DNA of 64,000 bases from Wenjunlia tyrosinilytica (GTDB taxonomy: Bacteria; Actinomycetota; Actinomycetes; Streptomycetales; Streptomycetaceae): contig NZ_BMMS01000015.1 of NCBI RefSeq assembly GCF_014646055.1, forward strand, positions 62,001 through 126,000, read 5' to 3'. Below the pieces are notes generated by a model, which did no database searches, was not told the DNA's origin, and saw only the letters and a list, made by a program, of their open reading frames with translations. Position numbers and translations under genes: made by a program. Each line of letters opens with the position of its first letter. Position 1 is the first letter of the stretch. This document shows positions 33,341 to 41,354 of the stretch, piece by piece.

Positions 33341-33763
33341 GTGAACTGCCTCTTCTGCGAGATCGCCGCCGGTGACGTCTCCAGCCACCGCGTGTTCGAG
33401 GACGACACGGCCGTGGCGTTCCTCGACCACCGGCCGCTCTTTCCGGGCCATGTGCTCGTCGTGCCCCGGCGCCATGCCGAGACGCTGACCGATCTTCCGC
33501 CGGACGAGCTCGGGCCGTTCTTCGCCCGGGTGAGGGATGTCACCGGGGCCGTGGAGCGCGGCATGGGGGCCGCGGGATCGTTCGTGGCGGCCAACAACCG
33601 GATCAGCCAGTCCGTGCCGCACTTCCATGTCCATGTGGTGCCGCGCAACCCCAAGGACGGGCTGCGGGGGTTCTTCTGGCCGCGCGGGCGCTACGACGAC
33701 GAGGCGCAGGCGGCGGACGTCGCGGCCCGGCTGCGTGCCGCCCTGGCGGGGGCCGGGGACTGA
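33341..33763 (+). CDS. HIT-family hydrolase
   Basis: 140 residues from GTG 33341, GGGG upstream. The HIT motif HFHVHVVPR places His94, His96 and His98; earlier CLFCEIAAGD has a zinc-type C-x2-C and PLFPGHVLVVPRRH is typical. It hydrolyses or transfers nucleotidyl groups (AMP-lysine, ApnA or similar). Short, intact and apparently monocistronic. Confidence 0.93.
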   Translation: MNCLFCEIAAGDVSSHRVFEDDTAVAFLDHRPLFPGHVLVVPRRHAETLTDLPPDELGPFFARVRDVTGAVERGMGAAGSFVAANNRISQSVPHFHVHVVPRNPKDGLRGFFWPRGRYDDEAQAADVAARLRAALAGAGD

Positions 33764-33807
33764 AGGCGCGGCACCGGGGCGGTCCCGGGCCTTGGTACGC
33801 CCACCGG

Positions 33808-33878
33808 CCTGCCACGCGGGCCTGCCACGCGGGCCTGACGCACGCGGGCCTGACGTACGCGCCCCTGACGCACGTGGG
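33808..33878. repeat. Imperfect 13-15 bp tandem repeats
   Basis: Five units beginning CCTG: two of CCTGCCACGCGGG and three 15-bp variants of CCTGACGCACGCGGG. They lie between the HIT gene and the chaplin gene, with no coding content seen. Confidence 0.75.
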
Positions 33879-33941
33879 CCGCGCCGGCTTGCGGGGCGCG
33901 ATGCCCCGCGGTCCGGTGCGGCCCGCGGCGTCCGTTACGAA

Positions 33942-34205
33942 TCAGTCGACGTCGACGATGGAGGTGGAGCTGTTCACGCACCTGTTGCCGAAGGTGGGGT
34001 TCAGCGCGCCGAGGGCGTTGACCGTGTTGCCGCAGATGTTGATCGGGATACTGATCGGGACCTGCACGTTGTTGCCGGAGATGACGCCGGGGGAGCCGAC
34101 GGCCGCACCGTCGGCGTCGGCGTCGGCGGCTGCGACACCGGCCGCGCCGGCGAGGGCCATGCCGGTGGCGGCGGTCAGCACGGCGGCCTTGGCGATACGG
34201 GACAT
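33942..34205 (-). CDS. Short chaplin
   Basis: 87 residues. Signal peptide of about 28 residues (MSRIAKAAVLTAATGMALAG and AAGVAAADA), then one chaplin domain GSPGVISGNNVQVPISIP to NPTFGNRCVN with the two disulfide Cys at 58 and 76. It lacks an LPxTG sorting signal, so it is a secreted short chaplin that assembles into the hydrophobic amyloid coat of aerial hyphae. It lies just downstream of glxA on the same strand. No charged tail, unlike the other two chaplins here. Confidence 0.95.
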   Translation of the reverse strand: MSRIAKAAVLTAATGMALAGAAGVAAADADADGAAVGSPGVISGNNVQVPISIPINICGNTVNALGALNPTFGNRCVNSSTSIVDVD

Positions 34206-34343
34206 CTGATCATTCCTTTTCGAGTGGGGCTGGTCGACATTCCCCGGCGGTCAAGGCCCGGAGGAACTGAAGAACGCGTCGGGAGTCCCGAGGTTGCGGG
34301 ACCGCCCCCGAAGGAGTGATCAATTCCGCCCGGCGGCCGGTCC

Positions 34344-36278
34344 TCATGTCACATGAACCCACTTGGCCTGCGAAGGTGTGCCGTCCTTGTCCACCGCGAA
34401 GAGCATGTACCAGCCCCGCGGCACCAGCGCCGGATTCTCGGGGATGGTGACCCGTACGGAGCCCGCGTCCCGGGTGAACGGAAGCTCGATGGAGCGCTGT
34501 TCCACATCGGTGCTGTGGGTCACCGCCGAGGGCCGCATCAGCCGCATCGCGGCGATACCGGCCGTGTTGCCGGTGCGGAAGGTCCCGGCGCCGCCGCGGT
34601 CGAGTTTTTGCGGGCCGCTCTCCAGCGCCGGCCGCCCGTCGCGGTAGAGGTACGGGGGAGTGAACACCTCGATCCGCTGCTCGAACCTGCCCGTCTCGGT
34701 GTTCTTCTTGTCGGCGAACAGCGGGTCGGATCCGAAGGTCGCCACCCGCCCGTCCGACAGCAGCAGGGCGGAGGAGTGGTAGTTGCGCCCGACCGTGGGG
34801 TCCGCCGCGCGGATGAACTTCCCGGCCTTGGGGTCGTAGAACTGTGCCCGGTGGATGTCGCTGGCGCCGCGCCCGCGGTAGTCGGAGGAGCCCCCGCTGG
34901 TGAGCACCTGGTCGTTCGGCATGAGCACGGTGGCGAGGTAGCGTGCCCCGACGGGCAGATCCGGCCCGCCGGTGTACCGCGGGTCCTTGGCGTTGAGGTC
35001 CACGATCCCGGTGCGGGCGGTGGTCAGCTTCGACTCGCCCACCCCCCCGCCGCCGAAGACCATCACCTGCTGCCGCTGCGCGGGTGGCAGGAGAACGGAG
35101 GCCGAGGTCTCCGTCAGCGTCGCGTCGCGCAGGCCCCGTACCGGTTGGAAGGTGTCCGTCGCGGGGTTCCACAGGCCCGGCACCCTGCCCTTGGTGGCGG
35201 GGCCGTAGCCGGAGTTGGAGCCGGAGTAGAACAGCTTCCCGCTCTTGGTGAGGAAGAGCGCGGGATACGTGGGGAAGTAGTGGGCGGGCCCGTTCGACCA
35301 CTTGCGGGTGGCCGGGTCGTAGATCTCGTTCTTGCCGTTGATGATCTGCCCGATGTCGTTGAGGCCGGAGACGGCGAGCACTCGGCCGTCCTTGAGGGTG
35401 ACCAGCGTCGGGTACCAGCGCGCCTCGGACATCGAGCTCACGGGCACGTAGCGCTCGGCGACGGGGTCGAACTCGTAGGCCGCCCTGATGCCCTGGTAGT
35501 CCTGCGTGGCCATGGTGAGCTTCTGCGCGAGGCCGTAGAGATTGCGCGCACGCTTGCCCTTGAGCCCCTCGATGCCGAACTGGGCGGGCCCGTCGAGCAC
35601 CTGGGAGGGGCCCTTGCGGACCGCCTCCACGAAGGCGCGCGTCTGGGAGGCGACGACCTTCACCTTCCCCTTGTCCCGGCCCTTGCGGATCGTCCGCTTC
35701 GCCGCGGGCGGCAGGCGGAAGCCTCGCACCGCCCGGTACTCGCGGCCGTCCGGCGCCCGGAAGACGGTTCCCTTGGGGAAGGCACGGCCTTCGTCGGGAC
35801 TCTCGTTCTTGATCAGCATCAGCCCGGCCGCCCGCTCGACCTTTCCGGCCAGCACCTCGTACCGGGCGGTGCCGCCCGCCACGAGCAGGTTGCCGCCCGG
35901 CAGTTGGGCGTGCCCCGAGCAGAACAGGTCGTCCGGGGTGTGGATCAGGCGGAACGAGTTGTCCCGCGGGTTCCACAGCAGGGTCTTGAACGTGCCCGCG
36001 CTGAAGGACTCCTGCTTGTTGCCGGAGCCGGCGATGAGCAGGACCTTGCCGGTGTGCAGCAGCGCCGCGTGGATGGCGTTGACCCGGAAGGGCTCGGGGA
36101 CGTGGACCACGTCCCAGTGCCCGTACCTGGCCATGTAGCCCGGCTGGTTGATCTTGTGGTGGTGGTACTTCTCCGCGACGTAGCCCGAGGCGGCGGGGGC
36201 GTTCATGGCCGCGATGGCTACGAACGCCGTGGCGCCGAAGGCGGTCTTACGGAACTGTGGGCTGGTTCGGTACCTCAA
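34344..36278 (-). CDS. glxA: Radical copper oxidase GlxA (galactose-oxidase-like)
   Basis: 644 residues, overlapping the end of cslA by 32 bases. An N-terminal hydrophobic segment (about 12-31) anchors or exports it. By comparison with galactose oxidase, Cys120 (DLFCSGH) and Tyr289 (ARWYPT) would form the Cys-Tyr cofactor, with Trp288 next to it, and Tyr500-His501 (GRNYHS) and His588 (VTHSTD) complete the copper site. Kelch-type propeller repeats fill the middle. In Streptomyces GlxA works with CslA to make and deposit a glycan at hyphal tips. All key residues are present. Confidence 0.95.
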   Translation of the reverse strand: MRYRTSPQFRKTAFGATAFVAIAAMNAPAASGYVAEKYHHHKINQPGYMARYGHWDVVHVPEPFRVNAIHAALLHTGKVLLIAGSGNKQESFSAGTFKTLLWNPRDNSFRLIHTPDDLFCSGHAQLPGGNLLVAGGTARYEVLAGKVERAAGLMLIKNESPDEGRAFPKGTVFRAPDGREYRAVRGFRLPPAAKRTIRKGRDKGKVKVVASQTRAFVEAVRKGPSQVLDGPAQFGIEGLKGKRARNLYGLAQKLTMATQDYQGIRAAYEFDPVAERYVPVSSMSEARWYPTLVTLKDGRVLAVSGLNDIGQIINGKNEIYDPATRKWSNGPAHYFPTYPALFLTKSGKLFYSGSNSGYGPATKGRVPGLWNPATDTFQPVRGLRDATLTETSASVLLPPAQRQQVMVFGGGGVGESKLTTARTGIVDLNAKDPRYTGGPDLPVGARYLATVLMPNDQVLTSGGSSDYRGRGASDIHRAQFYDPKAGKFIRAADPTVGRNYHSSALLLSDGRVATFGSDPLFADKKNTETGRFEQRIEVFTPPYLYRDGRPALESGPQKLDRGGAGTFRTGNTAGIAAMRLMRPSAVTHSTDVEQRSIELPFTRDAGSVRVTIPENPALVPRGWYMLFAVDKDGTPSQAKWVHVT

Positions 36279-38127
36279 GGCTTCGTTCTCCCTGGTGAAT
36301 CAGCGTGGGCACGGCGGGGGAGGGATCGGAGGCGGCGGCCCGCTTGAGGTTCAGCAGGGAGCCCCACCACATGAACAGGGGAATGACGGTCATCAGCAGC
36401 GCCAGGCCGGCCCAGGTGAGCATCGCGGCATGGGTGTGGCCGAAGACGAACGAGGCCGCGATCGACCCGCCGAACACGACGGTCCAGAACAGGTGGATGC
36501 GGAAGGTCGACAGGCGGTCGGGACTCGCCGAGTCGCCCTTGGGTGTCACGACGAAGCGGCACTTCAGACGCAGGACGGCGCAGACCAGGGACATGGCGTA
36601 GATGGGGGCGGACAGCGCCGACATCACCATGCCCGCGGCGCCCGAGGAGCCCTTGGGCTCATGGGGGCTGACGTTGTGCCGCCGGTTCCAGATGTAGAGG
36701 CCGATCTGGAGCGCCGCGGCGTCGCTGTAGAGCATCATCCACACCTGCGAGGGGATGTGGACCCCCGAGGCGCCCAGGCCCAGGAAGAGGACGCAGGACA
36801 GCCCGCCCAGCAGCCAGTTGAGGGCCGACATGGGGTAGTAGACCACCATGAGCGTGTAGTTGAGCAGCTTGCGCGGCGGCAGGGTGAACGCCGCCCGCCA
36901 GTACTGCTTGATCAGCGTCTCGTAGGTGCCCCTGCTCCACCGCAGCTGCTGGGTGAAGAAGTCCGTCCACGCCGAGGGGCCCTCGCCCACGGCGAGCACG
37001 TCCGGGGTGTACACCGAGCGCCACTTGCGGCCGGTGGCCGGGTTGCGGTGCCGATGGATCTCGATCCCGGTGGCCATGTCCTCGGTGATGGAGTCGTACA
37101 GCCCGCCCACGCCCTTGAGGGCGCTGATGCGCACCGCGTTGTTGGTGCCGACGAACATCGGCCCGCCGTAGGCGTTGCCCGCGCGCTGGATCAGGGCGTG
37201 GAAGAGGAACTGCTGGCTCTCCGCCGCCTTGGTGATCGCGCTGTCGTAGTTGCCGTACACCTGCGGGCCGACGACGAAGGCGACGTCGGGGTCGCGGAAG
37301 TAGCCGAGCATCCGCTCGAGGAAGTCCGGCATCGGCACATGGTCGGTGTCGACCGAGGCGAAGAACTCGTAGGAGTGGCCGTGCGCGTCAAGCCAGGAGT
37401 TGTAGTTGCCGTGCTTGGTCCTGGCCCGGAAGCTCCCCTTGGGCCGGTTCCACTTGTCGATGCCCTTGCGGGAGAAGTGGTGGACGCCGAGTTCGGTGCA
37501 CAGCGCCCTGGCCTCGGGGTCGTTGCCCTCGTCGAGCAGCCAGACGTGCATGACGCCGTCGTGGCGGATGCGTACCGCTCCCTCGAGGGTGGCGCGCAGC
37601 ATCTCGATCGGCTCCTTGCCGGGCACGAACGAGGTCAGGAACGCGACCCTCGTGCCGGTCGGCGGCACGACGGGGACGGGGTCCCGGGCCACCAGGGTGG
37701 CATGCGCGTTGGAGAGCACATTGATCAGGCGAAACGTTTCGATAAGACCGATCGACACGAGCATCACGTAGTCGCAGACGACTGCCCAGCCGGGCACGTT
37801 CTGGCGGTGCACCCAGTGGCTGGGCTGCATCAGCCAGATCAGCAGGAGCGCGGAGAAGACGGGGGCGCCCGCGAGCAGGAGGCCGGCCCGCAGTCCGTGC
37901 CGCGTCTGCGTCAGCAGCCGCCGGTACTGGACGCGGTAGGGGAGGTCCGGATCCGGTTCCGTGAGGGGGCCCGCAAGCTTGCAGTAGCGCTCGTAGTCGT
38001 AGGCGGGCTTCGCGGCGGTGGCCGGGGGCTGCCCGGGATCGCCGTCGTGCGCATGGGCCGGGGCCAGGTCCCGTGCCCCCCGGTCCGTACGGGTCTTCTG
38101 GCTGACACTGCTCGGAAAAATCGACAC
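36247..38127 (-). CDS. cslA: Cellulose synthase-like glycosyltransferase CslA
   Basis: 626 residues, ATG 38127. GT2 processive motifs are intact: LLDEGND and SVDTDHVP Asp residues, TEDMATG, and QQLRWSRG (QxxRW). Two hydrophobic segments precede the catalytic domain and about five follow, forming the translocation channel. It polymerises a beta-glycan at the hyphal tip, required for aerial growth and chaplin anchoring in Streptomyces. The gene overlaps glxA and is preceded by a strong terminator, so it starts its own transcription unit. A cslZ endoglucanase gene, often third in this locus, is not next to it here. Confidence 0.95.
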   Translation of the reverse strand: MSIFPSSVSQKTRTDRGARDLAPAHAHDGDPGQPPATAAKPAYDYERYCKLAGPLTEPDPDLPYRVQYRRLLTQTRHGLRAGLLLAGAPVFSALLLIWLMQPSHWVHRQNVPGWAVVCDYVMLVSIGLIETFRLINVLSNAHATLVARDPVPVVPPTGTRVAFLTSFVPGKEPIEMLRATLEGAVRIRHDGVMHVWLLDEGNDPEARALCTELGVHHFSRKGIDKWNRPKGSFRARTKHGNYNSWLDAHGHSYEFFASVDTDHVPMPDFLERMLGYFRDPDVAFVVGPQVYGNYDSAITKAAESQQFLFHALIQRAGNAYGGPMFVGTNNAVRISALKGVGGLYDSITEDMATGIEIHRHRNPATGRKWRSVYTPDVLAVGEGPSAWTDFFTQQLRWSRGTYETLIKQYWRAAFTLPPRKLLNYTLMVVYYPMSALNWLLGGLSCVLFLGLGASGVHIPSQVWMMLYSDAAALQIGLYIWNRRHNVSPHEPKGSSGAAGMVMSALSAPIYAMSLVCAVLRLKCRFVVTPKGDSASPDRLSTFRIHLFWTVVFGGSIAASFVFGHTHAAMLTWAGLALLMTVIPLFMWWGSLLNLKRAAASDPSPAVPTLIHQGERSLEVPNQPTVP

Positions 38128-38311
38128 AGAGCCCCCGCAGGGTTCGTTTACGGATAGTCACTCATGCGCCGACAGCACGAACACAGTTCATGCGATGAGC
38201 TGTTTGTGACTTATGTCGGATTTGCATGATTCCGGGTCAGAAGGTAGCAGATATTCCAATTGATCCCACGATCCAACTATCGGCGTGGCGCATGGCGTGC
38301 CGCGAGGAACG
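38128..38311. promoter_or_regulatory. cslA upstream region
   Basis: AT-richer than its surroundings (38195-38285 notably so). It should contain the cslA promoter and leader on the minus strand. No exact -10/-35 is claimed. No gene is seen. Confidence 0.5.
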
Positions 38312-38338
38312 CAAAAGCCCCCAGAGAGGGGGCTTTTG
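38312..38338. terminator. Strong bidirectional terminator hairpin
   Basis: CAAAAGCCCCC at 38312-38322 pairs perfectly with GGGGGCTTTTG at 38328-38338 around a 5-base AGAGA loop. With A-rich and T-rich edges it can act as an intrinsic terminator on either strand. On the minus strand it ends chaplin transcription before cslA. Confidence 0.92.
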
Positions 38339-38373
38339 TCAGTAAGTAAGATTGTCTTTAGAGGCATAAATAT

Positions 38374-38410
38374 GGCCTGCGGCTCGCACTCGGGGAGTGA
38401 GCCGCAGGCC
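38374..38410. terminator. Large stem-loop downstream of chaplin gene
   Basis: An 11-bp outer stem (GGCCTGCGGCT with AGCCGCAGGCC) encloses a 2-base bulge, a 5-bp inner stem (CACTC with GAGTG) and a GGG loop. On the minus strand it is followed by an AT-rich ATATTTATG stretch. It is 66 bases past the chaplin stop and is probably a terminator or 3-prime stabiliser, in tandem with the hairpin at 38312-38338. Confidence 0.8.
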
Positions 38411-38475
38411 GATGTCGCGCCACCCCTCATCGAGGGGCCAAGGCGCTGTCCTCGGCGGCGAAGCCGCCGGATGGA

Positions 38476-38820
38476 CTAGTGCTTGTCGCTCTTGTGCTCG
38501 CTCTTGTGCTCGTCCTTCTTGTGGTCGTCCTTCTTGCGCTCTTCCTTGTGCTCGCGCTTGGCGGCCTCCTCGACCTCCGTGGACGCGTTCACGCAGGTGT
38601 TGCCGAAGGTGGGGTTCAAAGCGCCGGTCGCGGTGACCGAGTTGCCGCAGACGTTGATCGGGATGTCGACCGGGAGCTGGATGTTGTTGCCGGAGATGAC
38701 GCCGGGGGAGCCGAAGGCGCCGCCCTCGGCCTCGGCGTCGGCGTTGGCGACTCCCGCGGCGCCACCGAGGGCTGCGCCCGCGGCGAGGGTGATGACGGCG
38801 GCCTTTGCGATACGCGACAT
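38476..38820 (-). CDS. Short chaplin with long charged His/Lys/Glu C-terminal tail
   Basis: 114 residues. Signal peptide of about 28 residues, then a single chaplin domain with GSPGVISGNNIQLPVDIP, Cys58 and Cys76, ending at about residue 82. A tail from 88 to 114 is 25 of 27 residues Lys, Arg, Glu, Asp or His, with His at 91, 100, 105, 109 and 114. Ordinary short chaplins end soon after the second Cys, so this tail is unusual. No sorting signal. GAGAGGAC precedes the ATG. The tail could bind metal, wall polymers or the CslA glycan; that is inference. Confidence 0.93.
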   Translation of the reverse strand: MSRIAKAAVITLAAGAALGGAAGVANADAEAEGGAFGSPGVISGNNIQLPVDIPINVCGNSVTATGALNPTFGNTCVNASTEVEEAAKREHKEERKKDDHKKDEHKSEHKSDKH

Positions 38821-38967
38821 GAAAGTCGGGTCCTCTCTACTGCAGATGGGTTGTAACGGTGGTGCCGCTCCGGACTGCGGCCCTCGTGCGGGGGGAACCG
38901 CGAGCAGGGGCCGCAGCGCGGGCCGGGACGTGCTGCCGGAGGAATGGAGCGCAGTCCCGGGTCCTGA

Positions 38968-39264
38968 CTACTTGTGGTGCTCGCTCTTGTGCTCGTGCTT
39001 CTTGACGTCGTCCTCGACCTCGGTGGACGCGTTGACGCAGGTGTTGCCGAGCGTCGGGTTCAGCACGCCCGCGGTGCTGACGGTGTTGCCGCACAGGTTC
39101 ACCGGGATGTGGATCGGCACCTGGATGTTGTTGCCCGAGACGACACCGGGGGAGCCGACGGCCGCGCCCTCGGCGTCGGCGTCGGCGTTGGCGATACCTG
39201 CGGAGCCGATGATGGCGGCGCCCGCGGCCGCGGTCAGGACGGCGGCCTTGGCAATGCGCGACAT
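38968..39264 (-). CDS. Short chaplin with His-rich C-terminal tail
   Basis: 98 residues. Signal peptide plus one chaplin domain (GSPGVVSGNNIQVPIHIP, Cys58, Cys76, NPTLGNTCVN), then an acidic-to-basic tail from about 83 with VKKHEHKSEHHK at the end. It is close to the chaplin at 38476 in the core but with a shorter tail, consistent with tandem duplication. AGAGGAAA precedes ATG 39264. Confidence 0.93.
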   Translation of the reverse strand: MSRIAKAAVLTAAAGAAIIGSAGIANADADAEGAAVGSPGVVSGNNIQVPIHIPVNLCGNTVSTAGVLNPTLGNTCVNASTEVEDDVKKHEHKSEHHK

Positions 39265-39427
39265 GGAAGTCGTTTCCTCTCAAAGCGGATTGGGTCCACT
39301 CCGGCGCGAAGGGCGGAGCATCACCCTCAACGGCCGGCCACGGCGGTGGTTACGCCCCATCGGCCATACGGGTGACGGGCATTCGGGGGGCGGCGCGATG
39401 GCCCCCGACCTGCTGAAACGCGGTCGG

Positions 39428-39487
39428 GGGCCGGATGGGTGCGTGTTGGGCCGGATGGGCGCGTCGTGGGCCACCTGGGTGCGCCCC
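39428..39487. repeat. Three-copy 20-bp imperfect tandem repeat
   Basis: Units begin GGGCCGGATGGGTGCGTGTT, GGGCCGGATGGGCGCGTCGT and a diverged third copy with GGGCCACCTGGG. They lie between the chaplin and DUF1059 genes; no gene seen in this 280-base gap. Confidence 0.75.
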
Positions 39488-39546
39488 GTCGGAGCCGCGG
39501 TCGCGCTCGCGGCTCTCGCGCCCGTCGGAACGGGATCGGGTGGGGC

Positions 39547-39738
39547 TCAGGTGGCGACCTTCTCCTCCTCGAGGGTGGAGCGGATCTCGTCGCGCAGCTC
39601 CGGGGTGTCCTGGTGCTGGTGCACCGACACGGCGTGCTCGGCGGCGGCCCGGACGACCTCGTCCTCCTCGCCGATGATGGTGAGCGTGCAGTTGGACTCG
39701 CTGGGGAACTTGCGGCAGTCGGCTACTTTCCTGGTCAT
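39547..39738 (-). CDS. DUF1059 small protein
   Basis: 63 residues, ATG 39738 preceded by CAGGAGGTCACG. DUF1059 pattern is complete: DCRKFPSESNCTLTIIGEED, then AAAEHAVSVHQHQDTPELRDEIRSTLEEE. The HAVSVHQHQD cluster and two Cys residues could bind a metal. Function of the family is unknown. Confidence 0.9.
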   Translation of the reverse strand: MTRKVADCRKFPSESNCTLTIIGEEDEVVRAAAEHAVSVHQHQDTPELRDEIRSTLEEEKVAT

Positions 39739-39837
39739 CGTGACCTCCTGAGGGCGACTCCTCTCTTCAGGCTAAACCTGAAGGAAAGCCCCCATAAGGG
39801 TGAAATCGCGGTGTGTATCCGGGTGATCACCGAAGGC

Positions 39838-39900
39838 GATGCCGGTCCGGTCGCAGGTGACGCCGGTCCGGTCGCGGGGGATGCCGGTCCGGTCGCGGGG
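39838..39900. repeat. Three-copy 21-bp tandem repeat
   Basis: Three consecutive 21-bp units built on GAYGCCGGTCCGGTCGCRGGK lie 94 bases upstream of the streptophobe gene. The open frame through them encodes GDAGPVA repeats with no supported start. Their position suggests a leader or promoter-proximal minisatellite. Confidence 0.85.
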
Positions 39901-39993
39901 CAGGGCCCGGCGGGGCCGGTGCGCCCGGCGGCGCGTAGCGGGTGGCGGTGTCCCGGCGGGCGCGCACCGCGGGCCCTGCGTACCCTATCCGAA

Positions 39994-41346
39994 ATGACGC
40001 ATCTCGCCATAGAGCACCGCGAAAACGATAAAATAGGTGCCCTGTACGACTGGTTGCACGCCCTCGCGGTGGTGGTCGCGGGGCTGATCGCCATGGCCGT
40101 CGTCGCCGCCCTCGGGATGTGGCTGGCGGGTGCCTCGAACTTTTCGGAGGGGGCATTCCTCCACGTTCTCGCCGCCGCCGTCGTCATGGCGGTCGGCGGC
40201 TCCATGCGCCTGCAGGGCAACGCCGGGTTCATCGCCCGCACGGACGCGGGGATCGCCGTCGTCCCGCTCTCGGTGAGCCTGGCCGGAGCCCTGGTGATCG
40301 CCGTGGCCTTCCTGCTGCCGCTGCGCCACCGGGCGGTCGCCGGCACCGGGGAACTGCTGGGCCGGGTCGCCAGGACCGTGATCCTCTGGCTGGGAGCGCT
40401 CGCCCTGCTGGCCATGGCCGCCCGCCACACCTTCACCGTCTCGCTGGAGGACTCCACCGTCTCCGACATCGGCGAGGCCTTCGGCGCCACACCGACCGTG
40501 GGTTTCCACGCCGACTACGGGCCGACGCTCGGCTTCGGCCTGCTGTGGCTGCTCGTCGTGCTCACCGTGGCGCTCGCAGCCTCCCGCAGGGCGCCCCTGC
40601 CCTCCCGGCTGCTGTCCTACCAGGAGTCGGTCCGCCCCGTCGCCTTCGCGACCGTCATGGTCCTGCTGGCCTACGTGGCCGTCGGAGCGGTCGTGGGGGT
40701 GGTCGTCGCCCTGACGCAGGGACACACCCGCGACACCTTCGCGGTGATCTTCCTCGGGCTGCCGAACCTGGTCTGGCTGGCCTTCGGCCTCGGCCTCGAT
40801 GCCACCTGGGACGGCCACGTCAACGGGGGGATCGGCCTGCCCATGCCCGAGGTGCTCGCCGCGGTGCTGCGCACGCCGGCGCGGGAGAACGTGACACTCG
40901 GCCTGAGCTCCCTGTCCCACTACGACGGGCGGGTGTGGCTGCTGCCCGTGGCCTCCGCGGTGATGCTCCTGCTCGCCGGATTCGTGGCGGCCGTCCGCTC
41001 GCCCGTCACGATGCCGCCCTGGCGGCACGCCGTCCATCTGGGGTTGGGAGTCGCCGCCGCCGTCCTGGTCATCGGGCTGGTCACCCGGATCTCCGCCCAC
41101 TACGGCCTGTCCCTGCTCGGTGTGGACAGCGGTCGGCTGAGTGACATCGCCGATCTGCTGGGTGCCGGCGGCGGAGGGGGCGGAGCCGCCGAGGGCGCGG
41201 TGGTGCTGCGGCCGAATCTGGCGGTCGGGGTGCCGCTCGGGGCCCTGTGGGGCCTGATCGCGGGCTTCCTCGGGAGCCTGCTGGCCACGCCGGTGCGCCG
41301 CCGCGGCGAGGTCGTGGACGCCGAGCCGCCACGGGCGACGGTGTGA
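39994..41346 (+). CDS. Streptophobe family membrane protein
   Basis: 450 residues with about 10 hydrophobic segments; a Gly-rich loop (about 389-397) and a final helix. ATG 39994 follows CCTATCCGAA with a weak ribosome site. I recognise it as the actinobacterial streptophobe group from its early IGALYDWLHALAVVVAGLIAM, the sequence RLQGNAGFIARTDAGIAVVPLSVSLAG and overall length. Function unknown. It converges on the FHA-ABC gene with 8 bases between stops. Confidence 0.75.
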   Translation: MTHLAIEHRENDKIGALYDWLHALAVVVAGLIAMAVVAALGMWLAGASNFSEGAFLHVLAAAVVMAVGGSMRLQGNAGFIARTDAGIAVVPLSVSLAGALVIAVAFLLPLRHRAVAGTGELLGRVARTVILWLGALALLAMAARHTFTVSLEDSTVSDIGEAFGATPTVGFHADYGPTLGFGLLWLLVVLTVALAASRRAPLPSRLLSYQESVRPVAFATVMVLLAYVAVGAVVGVVVALTQGHTRDTFAVIFLGLPNLVWLAFGLGLDATWDGHVNGGIGLPMPEVLAAVLRTPARENVTLGLSSLSHYDGRVWLLPVASAVMLLLAGFVAAVRSPVTMPPWRHAVHLGLGVAAAVLVIGLVTRISAHYGLSLLGVDSGRLSDIADLLGAGGGGGGAAEGAVVLRPNLAVGVPLGALWGLIAGFLGSLLATPVRRRGEVVDAEPPRATV

Positions 41347-41354
41347 CGCGGTTC

